Notes: generated from the letters alone by a model not told the origin. A stretch of 41,879 bases of DNA from Dielma sp000508965 (GCA_000508965.1 BAHV02000009.1:1-41879); one strand, 5' to 3'; numbered from the stretch's first letter, positions 6,999-15,900 are shown. Program-made: numbers and translations.

Positions 6999-8807
6999 AT
7001 GGATTATACATCAGTAGCAAAACAGATTCTGTCACATATCGGCGGTGCTGAGAATATTATTAATCTTGGTAATTGCGCGACGCGTTTAAGAATTAATTTA
7101 AAGGATAAAGGAAAAGTTGAGATGGAAGCGCTGAAGCAGATCAAAGGGGTTGTCGGCGCGGTGCTGAATCCCGGCCAGCTTCAGGTGATCATCGGCCCGG
7201 ATGTTGGGAATGTCTGCAAGACAATGCGTCAAATCGGCAATTTAAAAAATGAGAATACTGCCGAAGAAGGCGGCAAAAAGCCGATTGTATCAAGGATATT
7301 AGATACTATATCAGGTATCTTTACACCTATTTTGCCGGCAATTGTGGCGGCTGGTATGATGCAGGCGGTAATCGCACTGCTTACTAATTTCACAAGTATA
7401 GATGCAAGCGGCAGCACCATGGTGATTTTTAATGTAATAGCGAATGCGGCATTTTACTTTCTGCCGGTAATGATTGCTTTTTCGGCGGCTAAGAAATTTA
7501 ACTGCAATCCTTTTATGGCTGTATTTTTGGCCGGTATTCTGCTGCATCCAGACCTGATTAATCTACTTGCTCAGGAAACCGCGGCGGATTTCTTTGGCAT
7601 TCCTGTTATCTCAGCTTCATATGCGTCTTCAGTTATTCCGATTATCTTGGGTGTTTGGCTGATGAGTTATGTGGAAAAACTGGCGGATCGGGTTTCACCG
7701 AATTGTCTTAAATTTTTAATGAAGCCATTATTAACGATTATTGTTACGGCACCGATCACGCTGATTGTCTTAGGCCCGTTAGGATCGATTCTTGGTGGTT
7801 ATCTCGCACAATTTATTCAATTCCTAAATGGTAAAGCCGGCTGGCTGGTAATTACCTTCATGGGATGTTTTACACCGTTTATCGTTATGACCGGCATGCA
7901 TTATTCATTATTCCCGTTAGTATTTCAGTCACTGGCTACCTTCGGTTATGAAACAATCATGTCAGTAGGTTCATTGCCTTCCAATATGGCACAGGGAGCA
8001 GCCTGTTTTGCGGTAGCACTAAAAACCAAGAATTTGGAAATGCGCCAAATTGCGGTATCAGCGGGTGTTACGGCAGTGTTGGGAATCACTGAACCCGCTT
8101 TATACGGAGTTACTTTAAAGCTGAAACGGCCTTTAGCGGCGGTGATGGCAGGCGGTGCTGCGGGCGGTTTGTATGCCGGTCTTGTCTCTTTGAAAGCCTT
8201 TGGTTTTGTTACACCGGGGCTGACAGCTTTTCCGGTATACATCGGCCCGAATAATAATTTGCTGAATTTTGGTATCTGCTGTGTTATTGCCTTTGCGGTA
8301 GCTTTTGCCATGACCTGGATCTTAGGCTTTGAAGATGATGTGCCGGCACCGATCATACAAAGCAGTGAAAATAAATTAAACAAAAAAGCGGTTTATGCAC
8401 CTGTCAGCGGACAAATCATTGAATTAAAGGATTTGGACGATAAACTGGCAGCTAAAGGATTAATTGGTAAAGGAACAGCCATTCAATTTGAAGATAAATA
8501 TATTTATGCGCCTTTTGATGGAACACTGGCGGCGGTTTTTCCTGAATCCAATGAATTAATCATCAAGGGGAAAGAGGAGATTGAACTTTTAATCCATCTG
8601 CAGCTGCCGCAGGGCATGGAAATGGAAATGCTGGCAGCGTTGAATCAGGAAGTGAAAAAGGGCAGTCAGTTAGCTGTACTGGCTGATTCGCTGAGTGAAC
8701 CGGCCATTATATCTGTAGTGGTATGTAATTCAGATGCCTATCTTGATGTACTGGCAACTGCGCAGGACAAAGTTACGATGGGTGATATTATATTAAATAT
8801 TGTTTAG
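6999..8807 (+). CDS. PTS beta-glucoside-type transporter EIIBCA
   Basis: A 602-residue permease that imports and phosphorylates a beta-glucoside. The EIIB domain lies at about 1-85 with phosphocysteine C26 in NCATRLR. The EIIC membrane domain spans about 105-450 (FTPILPAIVAAGM, GMHYSLFP, GITEPALYG). The EIIA domain is at about 465-602. EIIA keeps the phospho-acceptor H533 (ELLIHL), but N518 occupies the place of the supporting histidine of the usual HAIG motif, and the D-T-V after the active histidine is lost (LPQGMEM). This domain may be a poor phosphocarrier, and the intact EIIA at 39592-40086 could serve instead. It sits 9 nt before the GH1 gene. Confidence 0.9.
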   Translation: MDYTSVAKQILSHIGGAENIINLGNCATRLRINLKDKGKVEMEALKQIKGVVGAVLNPGQLQVIIGPDVGNVCKTMRQIGNLKNENTAEEGGKKPIVSRILDTISGIFTPILPAIVAAGMMQAVIALLTNFTSIDASGSTMVIFNVIANAAFYFLPVMIAFSAAKKFNCNPFMAVFLAGILLHPDLINLLAQETAADFFGIPVISASYASSVIPIILGVWLMSYVEKLADRVSPNCLKFLMKPLLTIIVTAPITLIVLGPLGSILGGYLAQFIQFLNGKAGWLVITFMGCFTPFIVMTGMHYSLFPLVFQSLATFGYETIMSVGSLPSNMAQGAACFAVALKTKNLEMRQIAVSAGVTAVLGITEPALYGVTLKLKRPLAAVMAGGAAGGLYAGLVSLKAFGFVTPGLTAFPVYIGPNNNLLNFGICCVIAFAVAFAMTWILGFEDDVPAPIIQSSENKLNKKAVYAPVSGQIIELKDLDDKLAAKGLIGKGTAIQFEDKYIYAPFDGTLAAVFPESNELIIKGKEEIELLIHLQLPQGMEMEMLAALNQEVKKGSQLAVLADSLSEPAIISVVVCNSDAYLDVLATAQDKVTMGDIILNIV

Positions 8808-8816
8808 GAGCTGCTT

Positions 8817-10205
8817 ATGATAAAATATCCATGTATGTGGGGCACCGCTATTTCCGCAGGTCAATGTGAAGGCGGCTGCCATAAAGGAAATAAAGGTTAC
8901 TCAATCGGCGATACGCAGCCGAATGAGCGTGAACGCTGTTTTAAACGTTATCCGTTGCCTGATGAGCATGCATATTATGCGATGCAAAAGGGCGTTGAAT
9001 TTTATGAGCATTATGAAGAGGATATTCAATTACTTAAAGAACTTGGTGTGCAATGTTTCCGTATGTCAATCGCATGGAGCCGTATTTTTCCGCATGGTGA
9101 TGATGAGGAACCCAACGAAGAAGGACTGGCTTTTTATGACCGAATCTTTGACTTGCTGGTACAAAATGGAATTGAGCCGATTGTGACGCTTTCACATCTT
9201 GAAATACCTTATGCACTTTTTGAAAAATATGACGGCTGGGAGAATAAGCATTGGATCGCTGCATATACACGTTATGCGGATACATGCTTTTCACGTTATT
9301 CAGACCGTGTGCATTTGTGGATTACCTTTAATGAAATAAACATGGCGCTCTATCTGCCGCTGTCAGTGGGCGTTGGTGTTGACCGCAGTGAGCATCAGGA
9401 AGAATGCTGCTGGCAGGCGGTGCATAACATGCTGGCTGCGAATGCTAAGGCAATACAGCTTGCCAAGGCTGTGAATGCACGCAATGAGGTAGGGGCAATG
9501 ATTGCTTATTCGCCAATCTATCCAATGACCTGCCGGCCTGAAGATGTACTGAAAGCTGATGAAATACGCAGTAATGCGCTGACCATTGCCGATGTTCTTG
9601 TGCATGGCGCTTATTCTGACACTGCTTTGAATCGTTTTGAAAAGGCAGGGATCGATCTAAAAATGAGTGAAGAAGAACAGACACTGCTGTCTGAACAGCG
9701 TGTAGATTTTTTAGCAACCTCCTATTATAATTCAATAGTCGCAAGCAGTGAAGATGCTGCGGTTAAAGCATCGGGCAACTTGTTTGGCGGGGTGAAGAAT
9801 CCTTATCTGACAGAAAGTGAATGGGGCTGGACCATTGATCCGATCGGAATTCGCATCTGTCTGAAAGAGTTGTATGATCGTTACAAGCTTCCTTTAATGA
9901 TTGTGGAAAATGGTTTAGGGGCTAAAGATGAGATTATCGATGGGCAAATTCATGATGAGTATAGAATTGCTTATCTGCGTGAGCATATCAATGAAGTATT
10001 AAAAGCCATAGATGAAGGGATCCATCTAAAAGCTTACACGATGTGGAGCTTTCTTGATTTAGTTTCAGCCAGCAGCGGTGAAATGAAGAAACGGTATGGA
10101 TTGGTATATGTCGATCTTGATAATGAAGGTAAGGGAACTTTAAAACGAATACCTAAAGACAGCTTTAAGTGGTATCAAAAGTTTTTAAAGAAACAGCATA
10201 TTTAA
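8817..10205 (+). CDS. bglA: 6-phospho-beta-glucosidase (GH1)
   Basis: A 462-residue glycoside hydrolase family 1 enzyme that splits the 6-phospho-beta-glucoside delivered by the PTS into glucose 6-phosphate and aglycone or glucose. The acid/base E173 is in TFNE and the nucleophile E364 in VENG. The SASSGEMKKRYG segment (417-428) holds the serine, lysine and tyrosine that bind the 6-phosphate in this family, which separates it from plain beta-glucosidases. Length is normal. It starts at ATG 8817 after TAGGAG and lies between the transporter and antiterminator genes. Confidence 0.9.
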   Translation: MIKYPCMWGTAISAGQCEGGCHKGNKGYSIGDTQPNERERCFKRYPLPDEHAYYAMQKGVEFYEHYEEDIQLLKELGVQCFRMSIAWSRIFPHGDDEEPNEEGLAFYDRIFDLLVQNGIEPIVTLSHLEIPYALFEKYDGWENKHWIAAYTRYADTCFSRYSDRVHLWITFNEINMALYLPLSVGVGVDRSEHQEECCWQAVHNMLAANAKAIQLAKAVNARNEVGAMIAYSPIYPMTCRPEDVLKADEIRSNALTIADVLVHGAYSDTALNRFEKAGIDLKMSEEEQTLLSEQRVDFLATSYYNSIVASSEDAAVKASGNLFGGVKNPYLTESEWGWTIDPIGIRICLKELYDRYKLPLMIVENGLGAKDEIIDGQIHDEYRIAYLREHINEVLKAIDEGIHLKAYTMWSFLDLVSASSGEMKKRYGLVYVDLDNEGKGTLKRIPKDSFKWYQKFLKKQHI

Positions 10206-10220
10206 AAGTGAGGTGATAAG

Positions 10221-11057
10221 ATGAAAATCGTTAAAATATTAAATAATTGCGTGGTGCTGGCAGAAGCAAACGGACAGGAATATGTCGTTATGGGCAATGC
10301 GCTTGGCTTCCATTATAAAAAAGGGCAGGAGCTTCTTGAATCTGATATTGATAAGATTTTTGTCTTATCGGCTCATGAGGAAGTCACTCAGCTTCAGCAG
10401 CTGCTTACTGAAATCAGCGAGGATATTCTGCTTATCACATTGCATTTGATTGAGCGGGCGAAAACTGAACTGCGGTGTGAATTTAATACCAGTTTAGCAT
10501 TGGCATTGATGGATCATCTGAATTATGCGTTCAGAAGGTTTGAAGAAGGCATGAAAACAAGCAATGCTCTCTATTTTGAAATACAGAAGTTTTATCCTAA
10601 AGAATTTGCCCTTGGTGAATATGCGCTTACATATATTGAAGAACAAAAGGGGATTCGTTTATGGCCGCAGGAAGCAGCAAATATTGCGCTTCATTTTGTG
10701 AATGCCCAGAATAATGCCGGCAGTATGCAGGATACACTTGTTTCAATTGATATGATTCGCGATATTCTTCGGCTGATTCAGCTGCATTATAAAATCACCT
10801 TTGATATTAGTGATCTCAATTATCATCGGCTGGTAACTCATCTGTCATATTTTATACAGCGTATGCTGCAGAATAAAGGTTATCAGGAGGAGGACGATTT
10901 CCTGTATCAAAGTGTGATTGTAAAATATCCGAAGGAGATGGAATGCGCATTAAAAATTGCGGAATATATTCGCGTTATGCTTGGCTGTGAGGCTACACTT
11001 GATGAACTTGCATATTTGAGTATTCATCTGCATAGAGTGCTGCAGAGAAAAGAATAA
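10221..11057 (+). CDS. BglG/LicT-family transcriptional antiterminator
   Basis: A 278-residue protein. The N-terminal CAT domain (about 1-55, MKIVKILNNCVVLAE) should bind the RAT RNA and stop formation of the leader terminator. PRD1 (about 65-165) holds H99 and H158, and PRD2 (about 170-278) holds H207 and H269, the sites normally phosphorylated by EIIB (inhibition) or HPr (activation). It is the last gene of the operon and its likely target is the leader at 6064-6128. The ribosome site GAGGTGAT precedes ATG 10221. Confidence 0.9.
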   Translation: MKIVKILNNCVVLAEANGQEYVVMGNALGFHYKKGQELLESDIDKIFVLSAHEEVTQLQQLLTEISEDILLITLHLIERAKTELRCEFNTSLALALMDHLNYAFRRFEEGMKTSNALYFEIQKFYPKEFALGEYALTYIEEQKGIRLWPQEAANIALHFVNAQNNAGSMQDTLVSIDMIRDILRLIQLHYKITFDISDLNYHRLVTHLSYFIQRMLQNKGYQEEDDFLYQSVIVKYPKEMECALKIAEYIRVMLGCEATLDELAYLSIHLHRVLQRKE

Positions 11058-11061
11058 ATGC

Positions 11062-11756
11062 TCATGATTCTCTGTTATCCGTTAAGGCTATTTGATTCTG
11101 ACAATGCTTCAGCGCATTAGCATAAAGTAATTTTTCTGCCTGCTGACGATGCGCTTCAATAAGTATAATGACAACATCAATCAATAGAATCATCAACGCC
11201 AGCAGCCAAGGGGCATCGTACCACTTTAACCAGTAGAAAAGCAGATATTCAAACGTCAGCACCGGCACGATAAACAGCATATGAAATAGATAGCGGGTTT
11301 TAATCAGCATTTTCTCTTGAAAACAGAAACTTTCATAAAGGGCAATACAAAGACTGATCAGAAGGGCAGCACTCAGTGTGGAACTGGTAATCTGATAGGT
11401 TTCTTGATGAAAAATTTCCCGGAATGATTTCACTAGTCCTTGACAATGATAAAATTGCAGTTTTGCTGACGCGGATGAAACCGGCATCAGCATATAAAGC
11501 CTCCGGTTCATATAGCTTTTTCTTAGTCTGACAACAATGCATTCGTGTAAAAGAAGGTTTTGCCATCAACACTTTCAAAATAAAGAATTTCATTGATGTG
11601 AACCCGTTGATGCCGCTCATTCAGCCAACCCCCAACATTTTGCTCATAGGCTGCAAGATAGGCATAGAGTTCATTTCCTTCTTGATTGACAGTCGGACAC
11701 AGAAGATTGATCTGGAGGTCTTTTCTGTCAGCTTCTAGTATAATTTCAATTTTCAT
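11062..11756 (-). pseudogene. Decayed LytTR regulator plus DUF3021 membrane protein
   Basis: Reading the minus strand from ATG 11756, the first 77 codons resemble the start of a LytTR regulator (MKIEIILEADRKD, then HINEILYFESVDGKTFFYT) and stop at TAA 11523. The LytTR DNA-binding part continues in another frame (KKKLYEPEALYADAGF, IRVSKTAILSLS). A further shift back to the first frame reads a DUF3021-like membrane protein without its start (three hydrophobic segments, then a charged helical tail), ending at 11062. Intact Firmicutes loci usually carry a LytTR gene followed by a DUF3021 gene; here the end of one and the start of the other are missing. The pieces could still be expressed as fragments. 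Confidence 0.7.
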
Positions 11757-11886
11757 GTGGATTCTTCTTGGCTGAATTCATGGCGGCAGCTTCATCAGAA
11801 TAACGACAAGTTTTCATCAATAAGCGGTACAATTTAGATAACTAAGCGGTCAGCCCTGCTTTTCATGAAAAAAATTAAAAAAATGA

Positions 11887-11915
11887 TTGACAATGTTTTT
11901 TAGAGATGATATATT
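11887..11915 (+). promoter_or_regulatory. tRNA-Ala promoter
   Basis: -35 TTGACA (11887-11892), 17-bp spacer and -10 TATATT (11910-11915), about 44 nt before the tRNA 5' end. Confidence 0.85.
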
Positions 11916-11923
11916 TATTGAGC

Positions 11924-11947
11924 ATTCGGTATTGAAAAATATCGAAT
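11924..11947 (+). repeat. Hairpin in the tRNA leader
   Basis: ATTCGGTATT (11924-11933) pairs with AATATCGAAT (11938-11947) with a single G-T pair and a GAAA loop. It begins at about the expected transcription start, so it would form the 5' end of the precursor tRNA. Confidence 0.5.
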
Positions 11948-11958
11948 TTAATATACAT

Positions 11959-12034
11959 GGGGTTTTAGCTCAGCTGGGAGAGCGCCTGCCTTGCACGCAG
12001 GAGGTCAACGGTTCGATCCCGTTAAGCTCCACCA
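11959..12034 (+). tRNA. tRNA-Ala (anticodon UGC)
   Basis: A 76-nt cloverleaf. The acceptor stem GGGGTTT pairs with AAGCTCC with G-U pairs. The D loop is AGCTCAGCTGGGAGAGC. The anticodon stem CCTGC/GCAGG has loop CTTGCAC with anticodon TGC, the T arm is ACGGTTCGATCCCGT, and CCA is encoded. It is a single gene with its own promoter and terminator. Confidence 0.97.
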
Positions 12035-12045
12035 ATATATAAATG

Positions 12046-12071
12046 AACGCCTAAGATCGGGCGTTTTTTTT
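12046..12071 (+). terminator. Terminator of tRNA-Ala
   Basis: AACGCC (12046-12051) pairs with GGCGTT (12060-12065), followed by a run of eight T residues. It lies 12 nt after the tRNA CCA. Confidence 0.85.
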
Positions 12072-12266
12072 GTTAAAGCCAGGGCTGAATTCATGCGTAT
12101 TTCAAACATAGCGATCATTGTCTTAGTGATTGTTCAATTATGAAAATGAATCCACCTCTGAAATTGCGGAATAAAGCATCACCCCATAATTTCACATGTT
12201 TAAAAGTATGCAATTTTCATGCTTTGGTGTAAAATATCTTTATGCGATTAGTAAGGAGCGGATATT

Positions 12267-13178
12267 GTGAAGCAAAGAGTTTTAATCATTGTAAATCCCC
12301 ATGCCGGAAAGGGCATGATTAAACGCTATCTTTGTGATGTCATTGATCTTTTTGTCAAGCATCAGTGGCAGGTTTCGGTCGTAACGACTCAGGCTAAAGG
12401 GGAGGCGACACAGCTTGCCAGTGAAGCTGCCCTGCATTATGATTTGCTTGTCTGCAGCGGCGGGGACGGCACATTAAATGAAGTTGTCAGCGGTTTGGTA
12501 AAGGATGAACGTCATATACCGATTGGTTATCTGCCGGCGGGCACAACTAATGATTTTGCATCATCACTGCAGATACCTAAAAACAATCTGCCGGCTGCTG
12601 CCCAGCAAATTATCGATGGAAAGGGCTTTTTGTGCGATGTAGGTCATTTTAATGATCGAATTTTCATGTATGTAGCTGCCTTTGGCGCGTTTACAGAAGT
12701 ATCCTATTCTACTCCGCAGGATTTTAAGAATAACTTTGGCCGCGCTGCTTATATTCTTGAAGGCATCAAAAGCCTAACCAATATTGTCACATATCATTTG
12801 AAAGTGGAATGTGAAAATGAATTGATCGAGGGTGATTTTATCTATGGTCAAATCAGTAATTCTACTTCAGTCGGCGGTTTTCAGGCAATGTCCCTAAAAG
12901 ATGTGCAGCTCGATGACGGTCTGTTTGAATTGCTGCTTGTCCATCGACCGAATAATCTGCTTGATTTGCAGACAATCATCGCCGCTCTGCTGACCCAGGA
13001 TGAAAATTCCGGTTGGCTGGTTCACCGCAAACTATCAAGGGTAAAAATCACCTGTGAAACACCGGTGCCATGGACACTTGACGGAGAATTTGGCGGAAAT
13101 CATCAAACAATGGTAATCAGAAATCTGCCGAAAGCCGTTGAATTTATTGTGCGCAATGAGGAGCAGCCTTTGATATGA
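12267..13178 (+). CDS. Diacylglycerol kinase-family lipid kinase (DagK/YegS-like)
   Basis: A 303-residue soluble kinase of the DAGK catalytic family. Early strand VNPHAGKG (9-16), nucleotide loop GGDGT (65-69) and PAGTTND (90-96) are conserved, and a C-terminal beta domain follows. Enzymes of this family phosphorylate diacylglycerol or related lipids at the membrane and recycle lipid from lipoteichoic acid synthesis in Gram-positives. The start is GTG 12267, with AAGGAG 8 nt before it. Its stop overlaps the start of a MarR gene by 4 bp (ATGA), an unusual pairing that suggests joint control. Confidence 0.85.
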   Translation: MKQRVLIIVNPHAGKGMIKRYLCDVIDLFVKHQWQVSVVTTQAKGEATQLASEAALHYDLLVCSGGDGTLNEVVSGLVKDERHIPIGYLPAGTTNDFASSLQIPKNNLPAAAQQIIDGKGFLCDVGHFNDRIFMYVAAFGAFTEVSYSTPQDFKNNFGRAAYILEGIKSLTNIVTYHLKVECENELIEGDFIYGQISNSTSVGGFQAMSLKDVQLDDGLFELLLVHRPNNLLDLQTIIAALLTQDENSGWLVHRKLSRVKITCETPVPWTLDGEFGGNHQTMVIRNLPKAVEFIVRNEEQPLI

Positions 13179-13636
13179 ATCAGCCGCAGTCATTGAATTC
13201 ACGGTTTCTGGTATTAACCGCGCTGCTTCAGATAGCCAATGAGCTGGACGCCTGCGGTAATGCATATTTTACTGAATTAACCTTTAAACAATGGTATTTT
13301 ATGCTAGTGGTTACCCATTTGTTTGAAAAACCGCCGACCTTACGGGCAGCGGCTGATGCATTGGGTACCTCACATCAAAATGCGAAACAGATTGCTGTTA
13401 AGCTTCAAGAAAAGAATTATCTCAAAATTGAGAAGGATAAAAGTGATTCTAGGTCACTGCGTCTGATTCCCACTCGGAAATATCAGATTGCTTCCCGGCA
13501 ATGGCTCGAAAAAGACCGTGAGTTTGCACTGACAATTTTTAAAGATGTGTCTTTGGAAGAACTGACAACATTATATACAGCCTGTGCCAAAATAGAAAAA
13601 AATTTAAAGGCACTGCAGGGGATAAATGATAAATAG
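13175..13636 (+). CDS. MarR-like winged-helix regulator
   Basis: A 153-residue protein with a MarR-type fold: long N-terminal helix, helix-turn-helix TLRAAADALGTSHQNAKQIA (65-84), a wing with DKSDSRSLRLIPT and a helical C terminus. It departs from typical MarR proteins in the recognition helix (SHQNAKQI instead of the usual S..T.R.V). It overlaps the lipid kinase gene by 4 bp and is followed at once by a strong terminator. Its target may be the same operon; no palindrome was recognised upstream of 12267. Confidence 0.7.
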   Translation: MNQPQSLNSRFLVLTALLQIANELDACGNAYFTELTFKQWYFMLVVTHLFEKPPTLRAAADALGTSHQNAKQIAVKLQEKNYLKIEKDKSDSRSLRLIPTRKYQIASRQWLEKDREFALTIFKDVSLEELTTLYTACAKIEKNLKALQGINDK

Positions 13637-13650
13637 CATTAAAATCATGG

Positions 13651-13697
13651 GCACCATATTAGACTGCGCAAAGAACAAGTCTGATATGGTGCTTTTC
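13651..13697 (+). terminator. Terminator of the lipid kinase-MarR operon
   Basis: GCACCATATTAGACT (13651-13665) pairs with AGTCTGATATGGTGC (13678-13692) around a 12-nt loop, followed by TTTT. Confidence 0.85.
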
Positions 13698-13896
13698 TAT
13701 GCAGGGTTTATATGGGATAAGCGCAGGATTTAATAAATCCGCGTGGCAGTGAAAACGTCTTATAGCATAGTCTGGTATCGCATTGCTGTGCTTTATCGAC
13801 ACAAATGATGTAGATAGGGAATTGACCTTTAATAATCTATTTACAAATAATTTGGTTATTGAATCGCACGGTCATATTGAATAAATGATCCATCGT
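13698..13896. other. Intergenic region without a recognised feature
   Basis: About 200 nt between two terminators. A TTGACC near 13823 with AT-rich DNA downstream looks like half a promoter but leads to no gene. No open frame, tRNA or repeat was recognised. Confidence 0.5.
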
Positions 13897-13944
13897 AAAA
13901 AAAGCTGCATCATAGGTATCATTCCTATCAAGCAGCATTTTTTT
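13897..13944 (-). terminator. Terminator of the ATP-grasp/esterase operon
   Basis: GCTGC (13904-13908) pairs with GCAGC (13932-13936), and an inner ATAGG/CCTAT pair extends the hairpin. A/T runs flank both sides, so it may work in both directions; the esterase stop codon lies in its edge. Confidence 0.7.
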
Positions 13945-14701
13945 AATATTCAAGCAGAAAATTCAGAAAATAAGGAAGCTGCCGGCGCCACCAGCACCAA
14001 TCATGAGCGACATCATAACCCCAATAATCAAACCATGCATGAACACCCATTTTTTCAAACAGATACTGTATCTGATGGGTACTTTTCACCATATCGTGTT
14101 CCCAGTCCCCCTGTCCGCAGCATAATACGATGCGTGATTGATTGTATTTATCAATATAAGGATGATTCGCCGGCAGATTTTTTAAATAATCAAGCGGTGA
14201 ATTGCGGTATACCAGCTCGTCCATGTATCCCTTGAAGAAATATCCGGCATCATAAATGCCGCTCAAAGCCAGACAGATGTTAAAGATATCCGGCCGGCGC
14301 AGAAAAAAATTGACGCAATGAGCGGCTCCCATGCTGTTGCCGGTTGTCATCAGACCTTGAGCATAATAACCTTGATCATTTTTGTTGATTTCAAAAATTC
14401 TCGGTACGACTTCTTCAATAATATAGTTATAATAACGTTCATGCAGTTCTATGCGGCAGCGGGCATCACCGTATTCATCAGACCATGTTTCTTTATCGAT
14501 GCTGTCAACACAGAAAAATTGAATCTTACCGGCATTTATATACTCATTCGCTGCTTCAATCATGCCATTGTTTTCATAATCAAAGAAGCGCCCGTCCTGA
14601 GATGGAAAAACCAGGCATGGCTTGCCGCCATGTCCGTACACCTTAAACTCCATCTCACGGTTCAGATGCCGGCTGTATTCTTTATAATAAGCTGTTTTCA
14701 T
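13943..14701 (-). CDS. Alpha/beta-hydrolase-fold putative esterase
   Basis: A 252-residue cytoplasmic protein of the putative esterase (esterase D-like) group. The nucleophile elbow GNSMG is at 121-125 with S123, and H233 in VAHDW is the likely catalytic histidine; an acid is probable near GQGDWEHD (197-203). The protein is rich in aromatic residues (YYKEYSRHL, WFDYWGYD, WCWWRR), which may form a substrate pocket. It starts at ATG 14701 after AAGGAG, 14 nt past the ATP-grasp gene, with which it forms an operon. Pairs of these two families occur in other Firmicutes, but I know of no assigned substrate. Confidence 0.75.
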   Translation of the reverse strand: MKTAYYKEYSRHLNREMEFKVYGHGGKPCLVFPSQDGRFFDYENNGMIEAANEYINAGKIQFFCVDSIDKETWSDEYGDARCRIELHERYYNYIIEEVVPRIFEINKNDQGYYAQGLMTTGNSMGAAHCVNFFLRRPDIFNICLALSGIYDAGYFFKGYMDELVYRNSPLDYLKNLPANHPYIDKYNQSRIVLCCGQGDWEHDMVKSTHQIQYLFEKMGVHAWFDYWGYDVAHDWCWWRRQLPYFLNFLLEY

Positions 14702-14715
14702 ATTGCTGAATCTCC

Positions 14716-15900
14716 TTATTCCTGAACGTATTCAATAAATTCCTGTACCTGTGCCATTGTTTTGAAACGGGCGGTAACCATTTGATTCCCCATGGCTGAA
14801 GCGAGAATATCAGGCATTCGTTCTTCCATTACAATGTGCGCCAGATACCGGCTCTTGATCTCCGCAAGCGTATGCTTGTATTTTTTTTCATCAAAGCGGC
14901 TTGCATAGACACAATAAAATTTATGCGCACTCTCACCCCGGCGGTTTTCATCATAAACAATCATATCTGCATAAATCTGATAGGCATCACAGAGGTTGGC
15001 ATAGTCGATCATATCCGGTGTATAACCGCCGGCTGGCCGCATATTGACTTCCAAAGCTGCCCAATCGCCGGCTTTGCCGATACCTTCATGATCTTTGTTT
15101 AATTTAAAGAACTCAAAATGCACAAACCGGCTTCTCACCTGAAAGGCCTTCACAGATCGGCGGCCAAGATCAAGAAGCTCGGCAGGAACTTCCTTCATAG
15201 TGTAATATGACATATTCTCATGATCGTTGACTATATCCATGATCGGTTTTGGAAAACAATGCGCTGTTTCAAAAATCGGCCGCTGGTGACTGTCAATAAT
15301 GGCATCATAAGAATAAATCGTTCCGTCAATAAATTCCTCCATGAAATAACTGATCTCAGGCTTTTGAAGATAAAAAGACTTCAGTTCTTTATCATTGGTG
15401 ATTTTATATGTAGCCGTGGCACCGACACCATTATCCGGCTTGACGATTAAAGGATAACCAATCTTGCGGACAAAAGGAAGATCATGCTGGTAATCGCTGA
15501 CCAGCTGACCTCTGGCACATGGTATTCCGGCCTTTTGATAACATTTCTTCATTCCCGATTTCAATTTAAAGCCTGCCAGCTGACGTTTTTGAAAACCACT
15601 GGTAATATTAAAATCCGTCCGCAGCATGGCATCATGTTCCAGCCAGTATTCATTGTTTGATTCCAGCCAATCAATCCGCCCATATTTATGAATGAAATAA
15701 GCCACGGCCCGCATCATATCATCGTAATTTTTCATGTCCTTAACATAATAATACTCAGTCAGACTTTGCTTCAACTCATCCATCAGCTGATCGTAGGCAA
15801 CATCACCAATACCCAAAACCGTGACACCGTTTTGCTTCAAACGATCACAGAAATTCCAATAGCTTTTTGGAAACATCGGTGAAATAGCAATGTAGTTCAT
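14716..15900 (-). CDS. ATP-grasp ligase, substrate unknown
   Basis: A 394-residue ATP-grasp enzyme. The N-terminal domain (1-100) resembles the pre-ATP-grasp fold. The ATP-binding part has PLIVKPDNGVGATATY and a FMEEFIDG hinge. The metal-binding strand WAALEVNMRPAGGY is near residues 290-303. ATP-grasp proteins join a carboxylate to an amine or similar group through an acyl phosphate; the partners here cannot be read. ATG 15900 is preferred over 15906 because the G-rich ribosome site lies 8 nt before it. With the downstream esterase it could make and then hydrolyse or transfer an amide or ester. Confidence 0.75.
   Translation of the reverse strand: MNYIAISPMFPKSYWNFCDRLKQNGVTVLGIGDVAYDQLMDELKQSLTEYYYVKDMKNYDDMMRAVAYFIHKYGRIDWLESNNEYWLEHDAMLRTDFNITSGFQKRQLAGFKLKSGMKKCYQKAGIPCARGQLVSDYQHDLPFVRKIGYPLIVKPDNGVGATATYKITNDKELKSFYLQKPEISYFMEEFIDGTIYSYDAIIDSHQRPIFETAHCFPKPIMDIVNDHENMSYYTMKEVPAELLDLGRRSVKAFQVRSRFVHFEFFKLNKDHEGIGKAGDWAALEVNMRPAGGYTPDMIDYANLCDAYQIYADMIVYDENRRGESAHKFYCVYASRFDEKKYKHTLAEIKSRYLAHIVMEERMPDILASAMGNQMVTARFKTMAQVQEFIEYVQE

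Noticed and set aside
7946..8383. Minus-strand open frame of 145 codons opposite the EIIBCA gene
   Set aside because: It is antisense to the conserved EIIC domain, has low-complexity content and no ribosome site; it reflects codon bias on the other strand.
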